A stretch of 64,000 nucleotides of DNA from assembly GCA_026261815.1 (NCBI GenBank), contig JAMPIT010000894.1, positions 54,375,147 through 54,439,146 of the forward strand. The letters run 5' to 3'. The DNA comes from Monarcha castaneiventris obscurior. Its lineage: Eukaryota > Chordata > Aves > Passeriformes > Monarchidae. A program made the position numbers and the translations under genes. The notes beneath the pieces were generated by a model, which worked only from the letters and a program-made list of their open reading frames with translations, had not been told where the DNA came from and searched no databases. This document shows positions 12,601-64,000 of the stretch, piece by piece (within the stretch, counting starts at the first letter, position 1; each line of letters opens with the position of its first letter).

Positions 12601-15600
12601 GAGCATACTATTAAAATAAAAATAGTCTCTCTGCAGACCCTAAGAGATGTGAATCTGTTCACATCAACCCTCTTAGCACAGCAGTGGAGGAAGGTCTAAT
12701 TGTACTCTCAAGAAAACTTTAAGCTACTGGTCTTTTTAATTAAATTGAGGCATGTTATAAATTCGAAGAAGAAAGAACATCAAGCTGCAGTTAACATTCC
12801 AGAAAACGATCCTTATATCTAACTTCTTCTAATGTACAGATACATCCAGTTTACAGTAGAAGACACTGGGTTTTGAAAACCACAAATTTCCATCTCTGGG
12901 TTCAAAATAGCAGCACTCAACAATACTCTAATTATCTCAGGATTTGCATACTTGACACAAAACTCTAAGCTCAACTATTTCACCTGTGACAGCGTAGACT
13001 TAGATGTTTGCTAAGTAGAAATAAATAATGCAAATAAGTAAAGGCACTTCCCTTTTAGAAATGTAAGAAAATGCAAAATTGCTAATGAAATCTAAAGTGG
13101 ATAGTTCCAAATCATAAACCTCAGCTATTTCCAAGTTCAAAACTGCAGCAACACTCAGATACATTGAACATCTCATGTATCTAAACAACAAATTACAGAC
13201 TGCTTGGATGTACTGAAGCAAATGGTCAAGGGAACAACAGGACCGAACATAACCACGTATCCAAAATCAAACTTCCCACACGTCAAGGCTTCAGACAGAT
13301 GAGGTGAGTACTGCAGAAGAAAGTGCCTTGGGTTTGTACTTCATATCTATCTCTTTAGTTCTGCCTGTGAATGCCCCCAGGCATTACAGCTTTAACTGGA
13401 TTTCTTCACACTGCATATTAGCACCAAACTAACTGGGCTTGAAACAACACCTCACCTAACTACTGTTTTGCAGCACAACAGTGCCCAGAAAAAAGGCATT
13501 ATGCAATCCAAGTGCACTGAGTGGCACCATTCTCAGTCACATGATGGATTTTAAATAGCCAGTGCAGCACTAGTAACTACTCTGAAATCTCCATAAGTAA
13601 TCACTTTCATTGGAGATTTTTAAAAATTGCATGCCCACGTCAATTCTTAGTGCTTTCAGCTCTTGCCCTTCCTCAACTAAAAATAAAAAAATCAGCTAGT
13701 TACTTCATCCTGAGGTAGTGCCACGGTTTCAGCAGCCAAAGGACCAGCATCAGACTAGCAGTGAGACTTTGACAATTGCTTCTTATGCCATGAATTTACT
13801 TCCAAAAATTACATCACAAAAACATCTTCAAAACACCTTTGCATGAACATTATTTTTATTCATTCCAACATAGGCATTCTTGGTTTCATTACCTGTTTAC
13901 TAAAAGCTGCCCTTTCAGTTTTCAAGAGGCACTAGAAAAGTGCTGTTACAGCCAAGGAATACACAAAAGGACTCCCCTAAAGAACCTGTTAAATCTACTT
14001 TGGCTGTATAGAAATGTGGCAAAGAGGATAAAACTCCCTGGATGTGGCTGCAGGCAAGAACTCCCCAAGGCTGCCAAGAACACGGATGTTATTATGAGGC
14101 AGTCAGTTAAAGCTTCATTAACCTCTTCATGCCTGAAACATGTATACTACATTAGTGCCATCCTGGGTAAATTCAAATACATGAAAATAAAGAGTGTGGG
14201 AATACAAAAAGCAGATTAACAAAAGACAAACTACAGTTTCAGCCTGTCTCTGAAGGAAGAGGCTGAGGGAGTAGCCACAAAATAAGGAAGAACAGACTGA
14301 AGAATGGTCAGGTTATCAGCAGAAAATTTGCAGTTAGGAAAGTATGTTATCATCATGCTTTCATTTCTCCTTGAATTCAGAGGTCAGAAGAGATAAAAAC
14401 CCTAAAAGACAAAGAAAACTGCTTTGATTATCTTTGTTTATAACTTCTTAGGCAGTATGGGCAATAAACCTCTGATCATTTGAGGCTTGCATTTTCCCCA
14501 TTTGAGAAACCATCCTAGAAAGGAGAAATCTGCCATACAGCCCAGATCTGGGATGCAGAGCAGGACAGGAGCCTTATTGTATATGCAAGTTTTCTTGCAG
14601 GTAGAAACAAACCTAGAACATCAAAAAGTTTATGGGTGACTCTTATGCTAGTAGAGAGCATTCCCATCAGCAGGTCTGGAATTTGGTTTCCTGTAAGTAT
14701 TTCCATTGCTGGTGGTACCAAAAGCACAGCTCTATGTGCCTGTAAGAATTTAAAATTGGTCTGGGCTGCTTAATAGAAATCTTTTGTTCCCGTAAGGAAC
14801 ACAAACCCAGCACCTATGCAAAGGCACACAGTTCCAGCACAAGGAAGGGCAGAGATTAATTCCATATGTAAAACACTGTGGTAAATCCTACAGTACCCAG
14901 CCTATGATTATATCTCTGAGCCTGGCATTGAGACCTTTCTGATTCATGCACTCCTGCATTCCATGGATGCACCCCACATTAGTAACCAGCCAACCCCAAA
15001 CACCCCAACGAGCCCTCTTCCTTTAACAACTGAGGACAAAAGAATGCTCTGCTGAAGAGTTAAGTCTCAGGAAAGGATTTGGATTCAGTCCAAATGATCT
15101 GGAATTTGTCTCTACCTATCTGGACACCTCTGGTAGATGTGCTTACATCTAACAGGCCCAATGAACAAGCCTGGTTTAAATCACAGGTAAATGGGCATGG
15201 CTCTAACTTAAAACAGCTGGCACAATTCTTTGCAAAGAAGTAACAGTATTAAAAGAAATCTATTTCCCATATTAACAGCAAATAGAAGATTCAAATTAGC
15301 ACAAATGTCTGCACCCAAGCCCTCTAATCCAAAAGCTGAAGAAACAACTGCTCTCCAGACACATCTATTCATAAAGGCAATGATGACAAGCAAGGACAGT
15401 AGTTACAATTTTTTTTAATTATTTATCCCATGTTAATTCAGTTCAGTCAACAGATAAATTCCAAACATTTAAAAGAAAAAGTTCATTTAAAAGGATTAAA
15501 ATTGAGACACATGTGACCAAAATTATTGCTTTTAAAAACTATATTCTCTCAATACTCTTGCCACCAGTGCTTTGCTCTACTCTTTCACCCAGAACAGACT

Positions 15601-18600
15601 CCCAGCACCACAGGATTACTATCAGTGTATCCTCCACACTCTGACAACTACTTACAGTCGGGTCTGAACACAAACCACAACAACCAGGAGCCAGCAGCAT
15701 TTCCTTACATATGACCCAAGCAACACAGGTGCCAACTTGCTGGGAGATTTCAAAGGGCATTTTACCAACGTCAGGATACTCTGTACACAAGTCCCTGCCC
15801 TGACTGACTCACGCTGTGTCCACACTGACATGCCCTGCATTTGTCCTGTGACAACATTCCCCCTGCCAGAGCTCCAGTGCTGGCAGCTGCTCTAGACTGG
15901 CAGCTGACATTTTAAGTGCTATGTAAGACCTCTGGCAGCTCCCTTTGCTGCTGCCAAAGGTAAAGCTACATTAATTAATGCAAAAAAGAGCTCAGCAACC
16001 CCCACAGCAGAGTAGCCCTTAAAGCCCCAGAAGGCTGCAGATGTTCAGGACACAGCACATTGCAAAACAAGGACAAGGTTGAGCTCGGCAGGGAGCCAGC
16101 AGCTGGTTTTAGACCAAGCCTCCCACCAGCTCTGCACAGACTGCCTAAAAGCTGCTTTAGAAAGGTCTCCGAGCCTGCTCCGAGCCCTGGCATGAGGAAT
16201 GACGGCAGATGAAGAGCCACTCCCCTTCCCTCAGCGATCCTAAACCAGCTATAAAATAACCAGGTCCAGCCCAGTACTCCTCAAAATACAAAGTTTCTCC
16301 CGTCACCAGTGGAAGGAAATTATCTGAGAGCACAGAGCAAAGCAGAGAGTGGTGTCAAGCACCGAGAGTAAGCACCATTCAGGCAGAAATGAGGAGATTG
16401 GGCTTCCCAGCCTTGCCCAGTGAAGAGGCTGGCAGGCCTCCACTGCTGGGCACTGCAGAGGCCAAAGGCAGATCACATCATGGATCCTGCTGCAGCTACT
16501 GCCCTGGTAACTCCGTGCCATGATACTTGAGACATTCAAAAGATGCCTTTTCTTCCCTCCTCTCAGTGAGGGGATGGGGTGGAGCCCAGGCAGCTGTGAG
16601 CTACCTCTTTACACTGATTACCATGACACCTTACAAAGAAAAGGTGAAGAAAACATATTTCGTCCAGGGGAAGGCCACCTAGGAAGTTAAATCTGGGAGG
16701 ATGGAATGTTCTCTATGTGTTAGGGCATGCTGAGGATGGGAAACCACTTCCTGCTTGCCCAAAGAGCTGCAAACAGCATAATTAGCACTCACTCAGAACA
16801 TTAAACGTCACCAGTTGTAATCTGAAGGGTCACTGGGAACCCCAAATGCAAACCTGAACTATTAAACTCCCCAGGCCCCAAGGGCAGCTATAAATACCTT
16901 GACTGTCCATTTGAGAGCTCCTGAATACTGAGGGCATACTGAATCCAGGCTACTCTTGCACATCACAGACTCTTGTTTACTGCTGCCTTTGTGCTCCCAG
17001 GCTGACTATGCAACAGCAATTCCTCACATGCAGGAAGTGTTAATTCAGTGTTTTTAAATACACTGGCTGTGTCACTGCGAGCTCTTTTTGAACCTCTGAA
17101 GTAACTGAACCATGCTGGTGACTTAATGACTGTCATGGTATGCATTCAAGGCAACTCTGCTTTCTTCTTGCTTTCCCACAGGCAAGCCTTTCCTGTGCTG
17201 CTGTGCAAAGAGACTCCTTGCCCCCCCTGCCACCTCCAGCCTTAGAGGGTTGGTTAACATGGGAGCCCACTCTCCAGAAAGGATGCACACACTCCATCAG
17301 CTGCACATTTAAAAGGACAGCACATTTCCAAGCTGCTGCACACATTTGAGATCCACCAGTGACAGCCTGGCCAAGTGACCAAGCCACGTGAGATTTGCTT
17401 GGGACTCCCAAACTCTACACGACAGCAGCCCACATCTCTTTCCAAACTCTCACCACACAAAGTGGAAGTTGGCCTGCTACCACACGTGTTACTCACAGTG
17501 ACACCAGAAGGTTTTGACAAGTGCATCAAGAGGTCAAACACCCTGGAACTGTGTTTTGTTTAGGCTACTAATGCCAGAAACTGCTCTGCAGTTGCAAGCA
17601 CACAACGCTGAAAATTATAAGTCAAGCTGGTAAAAGAATTCAGTGTTAATAAAGGAATCCATGGTCCTGCAAAACTCTGCAGTATTTCTACTTCTCTTTA
17701 AAACTGTAATTTGAGCTCCAAACTCTTCTGGGAATTCATACGTAAGATTAATGCTATCATGGAAAGGAAAACTAACTTCCTAAGCTAGTATCTGAACACT
17801 CGGTATCTTGAAACTAGAGTAATAAGATCATCTTTAACAAAAATGTTAATGAATCTTGACTGCTGATTTGTAATTAATTAAAATAATCCCCTACTGGTTT
17901 TGATTAAAAAGATCTTGGCATGAAATACCATGTCAGAGGAGAGAAAAGCATTTGCCTGTTCATAAAGATTATGGCAGAAAACACTGCTTAAGAGCTGCAG
18001 AACACAATGCTTTGCACTAAACCTAAATAATTTTTTACTTAATCTCATGAAGTTTAACTTCAGAGGGCTGCTTACCTACCTGTTACGACCACAAGACCTC
18101 CTATATTGGTCCCTCTAAAGCAAAAGAATATTTTTTTCCATAGTGTATCTCCCATTTAATGTTTTAAGTTTCCACACCATTCTCAACTCTTTGAAGTTAA
18201 TTTACTTTCTAAAACTCTGCTTCAAAATACACTTCTTTAGACATGAAAGTCTCAATGGGGGTTTTAAAATACATATAATAGGAAATAATTTTAAAATTTC
18301 TTACTTTAAATTAGTATCTTGATTCCACTGCTTAACACATTCAAGAAACAGTCTAAAATAATAAAAACCTCCTAACAGGTATAGAAGACTTTAAAATAAT
18401 CAGTGTTCTTTTTTAAAAGACCTTAATTTGGTCTTTAGCCTTTTATTGATTTGTTTCATACCTAAGGAGCTAAGATCAAAGAGATTATTATCTAATAAAG
18501 AGGACATTTAAAGATGCAGAATTCTGTAATTTTCTCCTTTTCACTTTTACTAATTCTCTTTGTTCTTCCTTTTAGTTCTCTCCTCTTTTTCTCTCCATCT

Positions 18601-21600
18601 ATATAAGGGCTGAATTTACTGATTTTTTTTTTTTAACTTTCCTTATTGAAAGACTGGATGGTGCAGGTAGATTTTCAGAGAAAGGCTTCAAAACTTGCTG
18701 AGCCATTGAGGAAAAGTTACTTGAGGCTCAAACAGCAAAGTAACCAGCAGTGCAATGAACTGCTGTGATATCCTGTGATATCCTGAACTTTCACACATCT
18801 CTCCTTCTATCAGTAGATGTGGAATTGCCAAAGATTGAAAAGGGAAGAGGCCTTGAGCTGTGTCTTAAAGTGCTGACAGTGCAGCGAGCTCTGAATGAAC
18901 ACTGCATCAGCTCTGGCTACATTGCCACTGCTGGCAAACACAGAATGCCTGGGACATTTTCATAATTGGTCAGCAATTTGCCAAGGACTGCAAACTTCAT
19001 GTTTAGGGTTTTTTGAGGGTTTGGCTTTGGGGATTTTTTGGGTACTTTTTAGTTGGTTGGTGGGAGAGGATTTTTTTGTGGTTTTGTTTGGTTGGGTGTT
19101 TTTAATAGGACAATGCAGAAAAAAACAAGCACTGCGATGTTGGCTCTACCTCTGAAGCAGGACATGGATCTCCCACCAACAGCCTATTTGAAAAATCAAA
19201 TGTTTCACAGAAGACGTCCCAAATCAATGGCATTTATCTACACAATCCTCTTTCCATAGGCTTTCCATTTCAAACAGGTAGGATAATATTACTTTGGGAA
19301 AGACATCCGTTTATATGAAAGAGCTAGATGGCAGCACTCCATTTCTTAGAACTTTCCTCAAAACTTTTAAAATTATTTGTCAAATCTTGGGACAAGATTC
19401 AGTAACTTCTTCCAGGGAAGGAGGAATGATTAGAGCACAGCCTTTAAAGAGGTAACCCATTTCTACAGACTAATTTACAAGTTCATCATCCTTTAAAATA
19501 GAGGTCTGCTATTTACTTCAGCACACTGCCACTGCATAACTATACTTCCATTAACCCAATGCATACATCAGTGTGACAAGCACTGAACTGATTGAAAACT
19601 GACACATTGCAGCTCTTGTGACTCTCATTAATGCATCTCTGAGCAGGTTTGACAATTAACAGCCTAACAAATTTACCTGTACCTGCAAATCCACCATCAG
19701 TTGTAGTCTGAGATATCAACTTTTCTCCTTCACACTAATAACAAGTTAAACCTGTGCTATGTTAAATCAGCCTTTACCTAAGGCCAGGATTCCCTTTATG
19801 AAAGTCAAATACTGAATATTCCTCTTTAAGGAGGCTCACATAAAGAGATTAAATACTGTAGCATCCACAGATTACAAAAGCTCCTGGAGATTTAATTATT
19901 AACTAGAGATTATTACTCCATTAAAGATGTTCCATGCACACATGCTACACTGGATGTTTGCACAGTTTTAAAGGTTGGCAGGAGGATCTAACAAAGTATT
20001 TCTTTAAAAAACAAACTCCTGATTCTTATCTAGTAGGTACATATTTGTGGTAGCTACCTCTTTATTCTAACAGAATAATATATTTCAAATAAAGTCATTG
20101 AGTTCTGCAGCTTTTTCCCTTGTTAAGCACAAATGGCAGCAAAAAATAACCTGTAAGAACATTACATTTGAGAGAGTCAAAAGAACTTTCCAAAGCAACA
20201 TCTCTGAAAGCTTTTTACCTGTGAATTCTGGATTCCTTACAACACAGGGGAAGAAGCCTCCAAGTCTGAGAGGTCTTGTGGGGTGTGTCCGCAAAGTGTG
20301 GGCGAGAAGGGAAGTTACAGCAGACCAGGCTGTCACATACCAATGAGCTTTGATGGTTGGATCCCCTGTATTGGAAGCTTGGCTCTGTTCTGGCTCTTCA
20401 ACTCAAGCACTTGCTCACTAATCTCATGCATCTTTGGACACCACTGGAGATCACCAGGCAGCTGAGCTCCTCCAAATATCTACAAATGTTGACATCACTT
20501 TTCACTTCTTCTGCAATTATACCTTTTCTCACACCTAGATGCTTACAGAAGTCCCCCTCAAAAAAAAACCCCCAACTAAATCCCAAACCTTTTAATGCAA
20601 AGGACAGATGATAAACATTAGTAAAACACCTCTTTTCAGAAAGACACGAGTTTGTTAACTTCATACTGCCTTTCCTATTAAAAAAGCCACTATTTTAGAG
20701 ATTTTTTTCCCTCTTGTAGAGGGGTACCTCTACACAACCTCATGCTTAACATAAAGTAATGTTAACAGCAAGGGACTCACAGGTTCCTGTCTCCATACTT
20801 GATTTTATCATATTAGAGCTCAAAGGTCTAAGATGAGGGCTTTCAGGTGCAACATATTTTAAACATCCAGGGCAAGAGCTCCTGTTCCAAAGAACCCTCT
20901 GACCTTTGCAAGATAAATAACTTGAACCCAGTAAGTTATGTAACGGAAAACAGGTTAGAAATATACTTTAAAACTGCTCTAAGTCTTTCAGTGAGAGGGT
21001 TTCTGTCCTTAATTCAAGGAGCAAAAATTTTAACCCCCCCCCCAAAATAAACAAACCACAACAAAAAAACCCAAGCCAGAAACAGCATTTACCATAGCAT
21101 ACGTGAAGGGTGAAAATAAACCACTGATGTTATTTACAGAAATGACCATTTTGAAGCCTTTTTTTTAAGGCATTAATATACTATACTAATAGAAACACTA
21201 GTAACATATCCTGATTGCAAAAGCGTCCACTTATCTCTGAGAAGGCAGATAGGAACCTGAGAAGTTACATACTTTAAACATGAAAAGGGAGAAGAGATCA
21301 TTCAATGTTATCAAATCTTTAACAGCCTCCAGTACAATGGGTTTCAAAAGTTATCCCAAAACACAAAACTTCATGGACACAAAACCAAAACCTATCCTCA
21401 GTACTGCATTTTTCCACAAGAGGACACTAAAATAATAAGTAAAATAGTTGTGCAGAAACGTACAGCTACCATATAGCGTCGTTCATTAGCCAAGTAGTGT
21501 GTTTCTCAGTTATAAATTACTTTGAAGTGAAGTAGACGTTAACTACTTTTCTTCTAACGTGCATTTTAGTCATTTTAGTGATTTGGCTTTTAGTGTAGCT

Positions 21601-21839
21601 CAGGTGGCACAAAAACCAGGTGTATTTCAGCTTGTTGTGGGCAAAAATCAACAATTAAGCAATGCCACAGAAACAGCCTTGCGCTCCGCTTGAAAACGAG
21701 CTGTTAACCTCGCATTTACAGCGAGCACAGGCTGAACTCCATCGCGTGACTTCAAGGAACAACTTCTGGGCACCAAAAAGGGCTCACACGGCAGCGAGAC
21801 CAGGCTGTGCTCACGCGTGCACTGCAGCCTGGCACCAGC
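9601..21839. other. Intergenic upstream flank of USP47, no gene recognised
   Basis: AT-rich to balanced unique DNA with scattered homopolymers, a CA-rich patch (21,037-21,083, including a C10 run) and the G/T-rich patch near 19,000. Open frames are short and unrecognised. Distant enhancers or a non-coding RNA could lie here, but nothing in the sequence alone shows one. Confidence 0.65.
18998..19110 (+). repeat. G/T-rich low-complexity stretch
   Basis: Repeated GGG and TTTT runs such as TTTAGGGTTTTTTGAGGG and GGTTTTGTTTGGTTGGGTG. It resembles telomere-like sequence only loosely; the units are not regular. Confidence 0.7.
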
Positions 21840-22121
21840 AAGGTGAAAGAGCGAGCGGAACACAGCGGAACAGCCTCCGTGTCCCTGCAGCCCGGGGCTC
21901 TGGGAAGGGAGCGGGGCGAGGGCCCGGAGCCCGTGTGGCGGGGTCTGGCGCTGCTGAGCCGCGACCTCCGAGCACGCCCCGGGCCGGGCCGGCTCCGCGG
22001 CCCCGCTGCCGAGCACCCCTGGCCGGCTCCCACCGTGCTCCGAGCCGCACCGGGGGCAGCGACCCGGCGGCGCTCCCTGCCCGCCCGCCTCCTGCTGCTC
22101 CATTTCCCCGGGCTCAATTAG

Positions 22122-22262
22122 CTTGGAAAACACCCCTGAGATCATCCAGTCCGCCCCGTGACCGAACACCACCGTGGCACGGTCCAGTCTCTCCCTAAAC
22201 ACCCCCGCGGAGGGCGACTCCGCCGCCGCCCTGGGCAGCCCGTTCCATTTATTCACTCCCCG
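22122..22262 (-). mobile_element. Decayed GC-rich CR1 LINE 3' remnant inside the CpG island
   Basis: On the + strand this reads as the complement of a CR1 3' region. Diagnostic pieces in order are CTTGGAAAACACC, GAGATCATCCAGTCC, CGAACACCACCGTGGC, TAAACACC, GGGCGACTCC and CCTGGGCAGCCCGTTCCA. It is far richer in CpG than the AT-balanced CR1 copies in the introns. Assignment rests on remembered avian CR1 consensus features. Confidence 0.7.
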
Positions 22263-22426
22263 CTCCCCCGCGCTGTTCCCGGGGCAGGGTAACGTGAGCG
22301 GGGAGCGGCGGCCCAGCGCCACGGGCGGCTCCGTGCGCGGGGCGGCTCCGGCCCTGCCGCGGGCAGGGGCTCCGCGCTGCGGCTCCGACGCCGCCCCTCG
22401 TGCTCGGTCAGCACCGGGCCGGGGCC

Positions 22427-22486
22427 GGGTCCGGGTCCGGGTCTGGGTCTGGGTCTGGGTCTGGGTCTGGGTCTGGGTCCGGGTCC
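22427..22486 (+). repeat. Tandem hexamer array GGGTCT/GGGTCC, 10 copies
   Basis: Ten uninterrupted 6-base units: two GGGTCC, six GGGTCT and two GGGTCC. Each carries a GGG run with a 3-base spacer, fitting the rule for G-quadruplex formation on the + strand. It lies 78 bases upstream of TCTCGCGAGA. Length variation between individuals would be expected. Confidence 0.95.
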
Positions 22487-22563
22487 CGGAGCGGCCGCGG
22501 CCGTGCCGAGGGTGATGAGGGCGATGAGAGCGGCGGGACGCGGCGGGCCCGGGGTGGGGCGGC

Positions 22564-22620
22564 TCTCGCGAGACCCGCGCCGGCGGCCATTTTGCCATGG
22601 ATTGGCGGCGGGGCGGGGCC
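22564..22620 (+). promoter_or_regulatory. USP47: USP47 core promoter: TCTCGCGAGA, YY1-like, inverted CCAAT and GC box
   Basis: The palindrome TCTCGCGAGA lies at 22564-22573. A YY1-like GGCCATTTTG follows at 22585-22594, an inverted CCAAT box (ATTGG) at 22601-22605, and an Sp1-type GGGGCGGGGCC at about 22610-22620. No TATA box is seen. In vertebrates TCTCGCGAGA is a known CpG-island promoter element bound by BANP. Transcription probably starts within or just after this cluster, about 200 bases before the start codon at 22807; the exact start site is inference. Confidence 0.75.
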
Positions 22621-22806
22621 GCGGCGCTGCCTGCGGGAGCGGAGGAGGTGGAAGAGGAGGAAGAGGAGGAGGACGAAGAAGAAGAGGAGGAGAAGGAGGA
22701 GGAGGAGAAGGGGGAGGATGAGCCGCGGGCGTCCCCCCGCCTCCCGCTGCTGCTGACGACGGCTCTCGGTTCAGCCTGCTGCGGGCTCCGCGCCGCGCCA
22801 CCGGCC
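22597..22806 (+). other. USP47: In-frame upstream ATG and acidic extension (5' UTR or alternative N-terminus)
   Basis: The ATG at 22597 has a strong Kozak context (GCCATGG) and is in frame with the canonical start, 70 codons downstream, with no stop between. The translated stretch starts MDWRRGGAA, runs through about 25 residues that are almost all Glu, Asp or Lys, and ends with a Leu/Ala-rich part. I treat it as 5' UTR by default because the known protein starts at MVP; translation here is unproven and depends on where transcription starts. Confidence 0.4.
22638..22721 (+). repeat. Polypurine GAG/GAA tract
   Basis: A purine tract of GAG, GAA and GAC units with only a few pyrimidines (GTG and GAC near its left part). 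It lies in the 5' UTR or the acidic N-terminal extension. Such tracts can form triplex DNA. In the frame of the ATG at 22597 it encodes the acidic run. Confidence 0.85.
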
Positions 22807-63182
<40,376 letters not shown>

Positions 63183-64000
63183 GTACATGCTCTGCTTTTT
63201 AAATTGTTCATTCACTGTATTTGTAGACTTAGCTGTTGTGTTGTAAAAGGCATGGGTATCTGTATAGAATTGATAATGGATAACTGTCACGTATTCTGCT
63301 GTAGTGTGTGGGGTTCATGTGCCCAGTATGGTGGTGCTGGTGAATACTCTAGGCTACACATGAAATCAAGTGTACATCAGAGAATGTGCATTGAGAATCA
63401 GACATTTGGCTGTTACTCTGGTTCAAATGATGCTGAGGTTAACAGCCTTATGATGAAAACTGTTAAAAGTCGAGCATTCTTAGGAAACAAAGATAGATAT
63501 ATAGCTATGAAGCCTGCCTGGATGTGTTTCCCAACCCATCTGAATAACTGTACCTGCTCTCAGTATTAAGCTTCTTAAGAAACAAATGTCAAAACTAAAA
63601 GCAAGTTTTTGGTGGGTTTCTATCTTAAATTCAGTAGTTTGCCCTATGATGATTCTTCCTGGACAATTTATATTATTTTTTCAGACAAGACTTCTAGTAA
63701 GTATTTCCAGTAATAATTTCCAGTAATGCATTCAGAAGAAGAGTTACTTAGTACTCAAATAACTTTAACATTTTAAATGTATATATTGCCCTTTCTTACT
63801 ACAGTAGAAATAGCACATCTTTTAGCACATTTTGCACATCCTCTGTCTCTGAAGTTAAAGCTCAGTGTTAAATCTTGATGAAAAAGATGAGGGAAGGTTT
63901 TGGTGGCTCATAGCTGAGCAAAACAATGGCATTGAGTTGTTATTTAGTTCTTTAGAGCCCTTTCACAATCACTTTTGGAGGTGCCCTTTGACAAAGGGAA
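63183..64000 (+). other. USP47: Start of USP47 intron 20
   Basis: Donor GTACAT follows exon 20. No matching next exon is seen before the window ends. The open frame of 160 codons that overlaps this part is exon 20 in another frame plus intron and is not a gene. Confidence 0.85.

Noticed and set aside
13839..14219. Open frame of 126 codons in the intergenic region
   Set aside because: No recognisable domain, no conserved codon pattern, and no promoter or splice context; it fits chance.
18998..19110. Telomere-like TTAGGG or G-quadruplex tract
   Set aside because: Only one TTAGGG is present and the loops between G runs are mostly longer than seven bases; it is ordinary G/T-rich sequence.
21648..22563. 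Divergent (bidirectional) gene partner upstream of USP47
   Set aside because: No minus-strand start codon leads to a spliced, recognisable coding sequence; the island is explained by USP47 alone.

Overview
The window is vertebrate nuclear DNA, almost certainly from a bird. The evidence is a long-intron gene with GT-AG splice sites, a CpG-island promoter, and several CR1 LINE fragments with the avian 3' end (TGATTCTGTG repeats). An LTR-like stretch suggests a songbird, but that is inference. No operons, CRISPR arrays or complete mobile elements are present.

Layout: positions 1 to about 21,650 are intergenic. I found no convincing coding exon there, only a possible retroviral LTR fragment (about 8,890-9,600) and low-complexity tracts. 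A CpG island (about 21,840-23,395) follows. It holds a decayed, GC-rich CR1 remnant, a GGGTCT/GGGTCC hexamer array, and a TATA-less core promoter with TCTCGCGAGA, a YY1-like site, an inverted CCAAT box and a GC box. From there to the window end lies one gene on the + strand, USP47 (ubiquitin-specific peptidase 47).

I placed 20 coding exons of USP47 between 22,807 and 63,182. Every splice phase closes, giving 791 codons of a protein of about 1,375 residues in mammals. They cover the N-terminal region, the whole USP catalytic domain (Cys197, His503, and Asp521 or Asn520; zinc-ribbon cysteines 311, 314, 364 and 367), a charged helix and the first ubiquitin-like modules. The gene runs off the right edge. 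USP47 is a cytosolic deubiquitinase known from mammals to act on DNA polymerase beta and to bind the SCF adaptor beta-TrCP.

Introns carry CR1 copies (intron 1, one in each orientation; intron 8, ending 85 bases before exon 9; intron 9), a MITE-like inverted-repeat element and a 19-bp perfect hairpin (both intron 9), and a TG/TA microsatellite (intron 4). The points most worth checking are an in-frame upstream ATG adding a 70-residue acidic N-terminus, an open reading extension past the weak donor of exon 16 that would end the protein just after the catalytic domain, the 60-base in-frame exon 2, a TAGCAG tandem acceptor at exon 4, and the transposon-derived piece of the promoter island. I see no evidence of a wholly new biological system; this is a well-preserved known gene with some unusual local structure.
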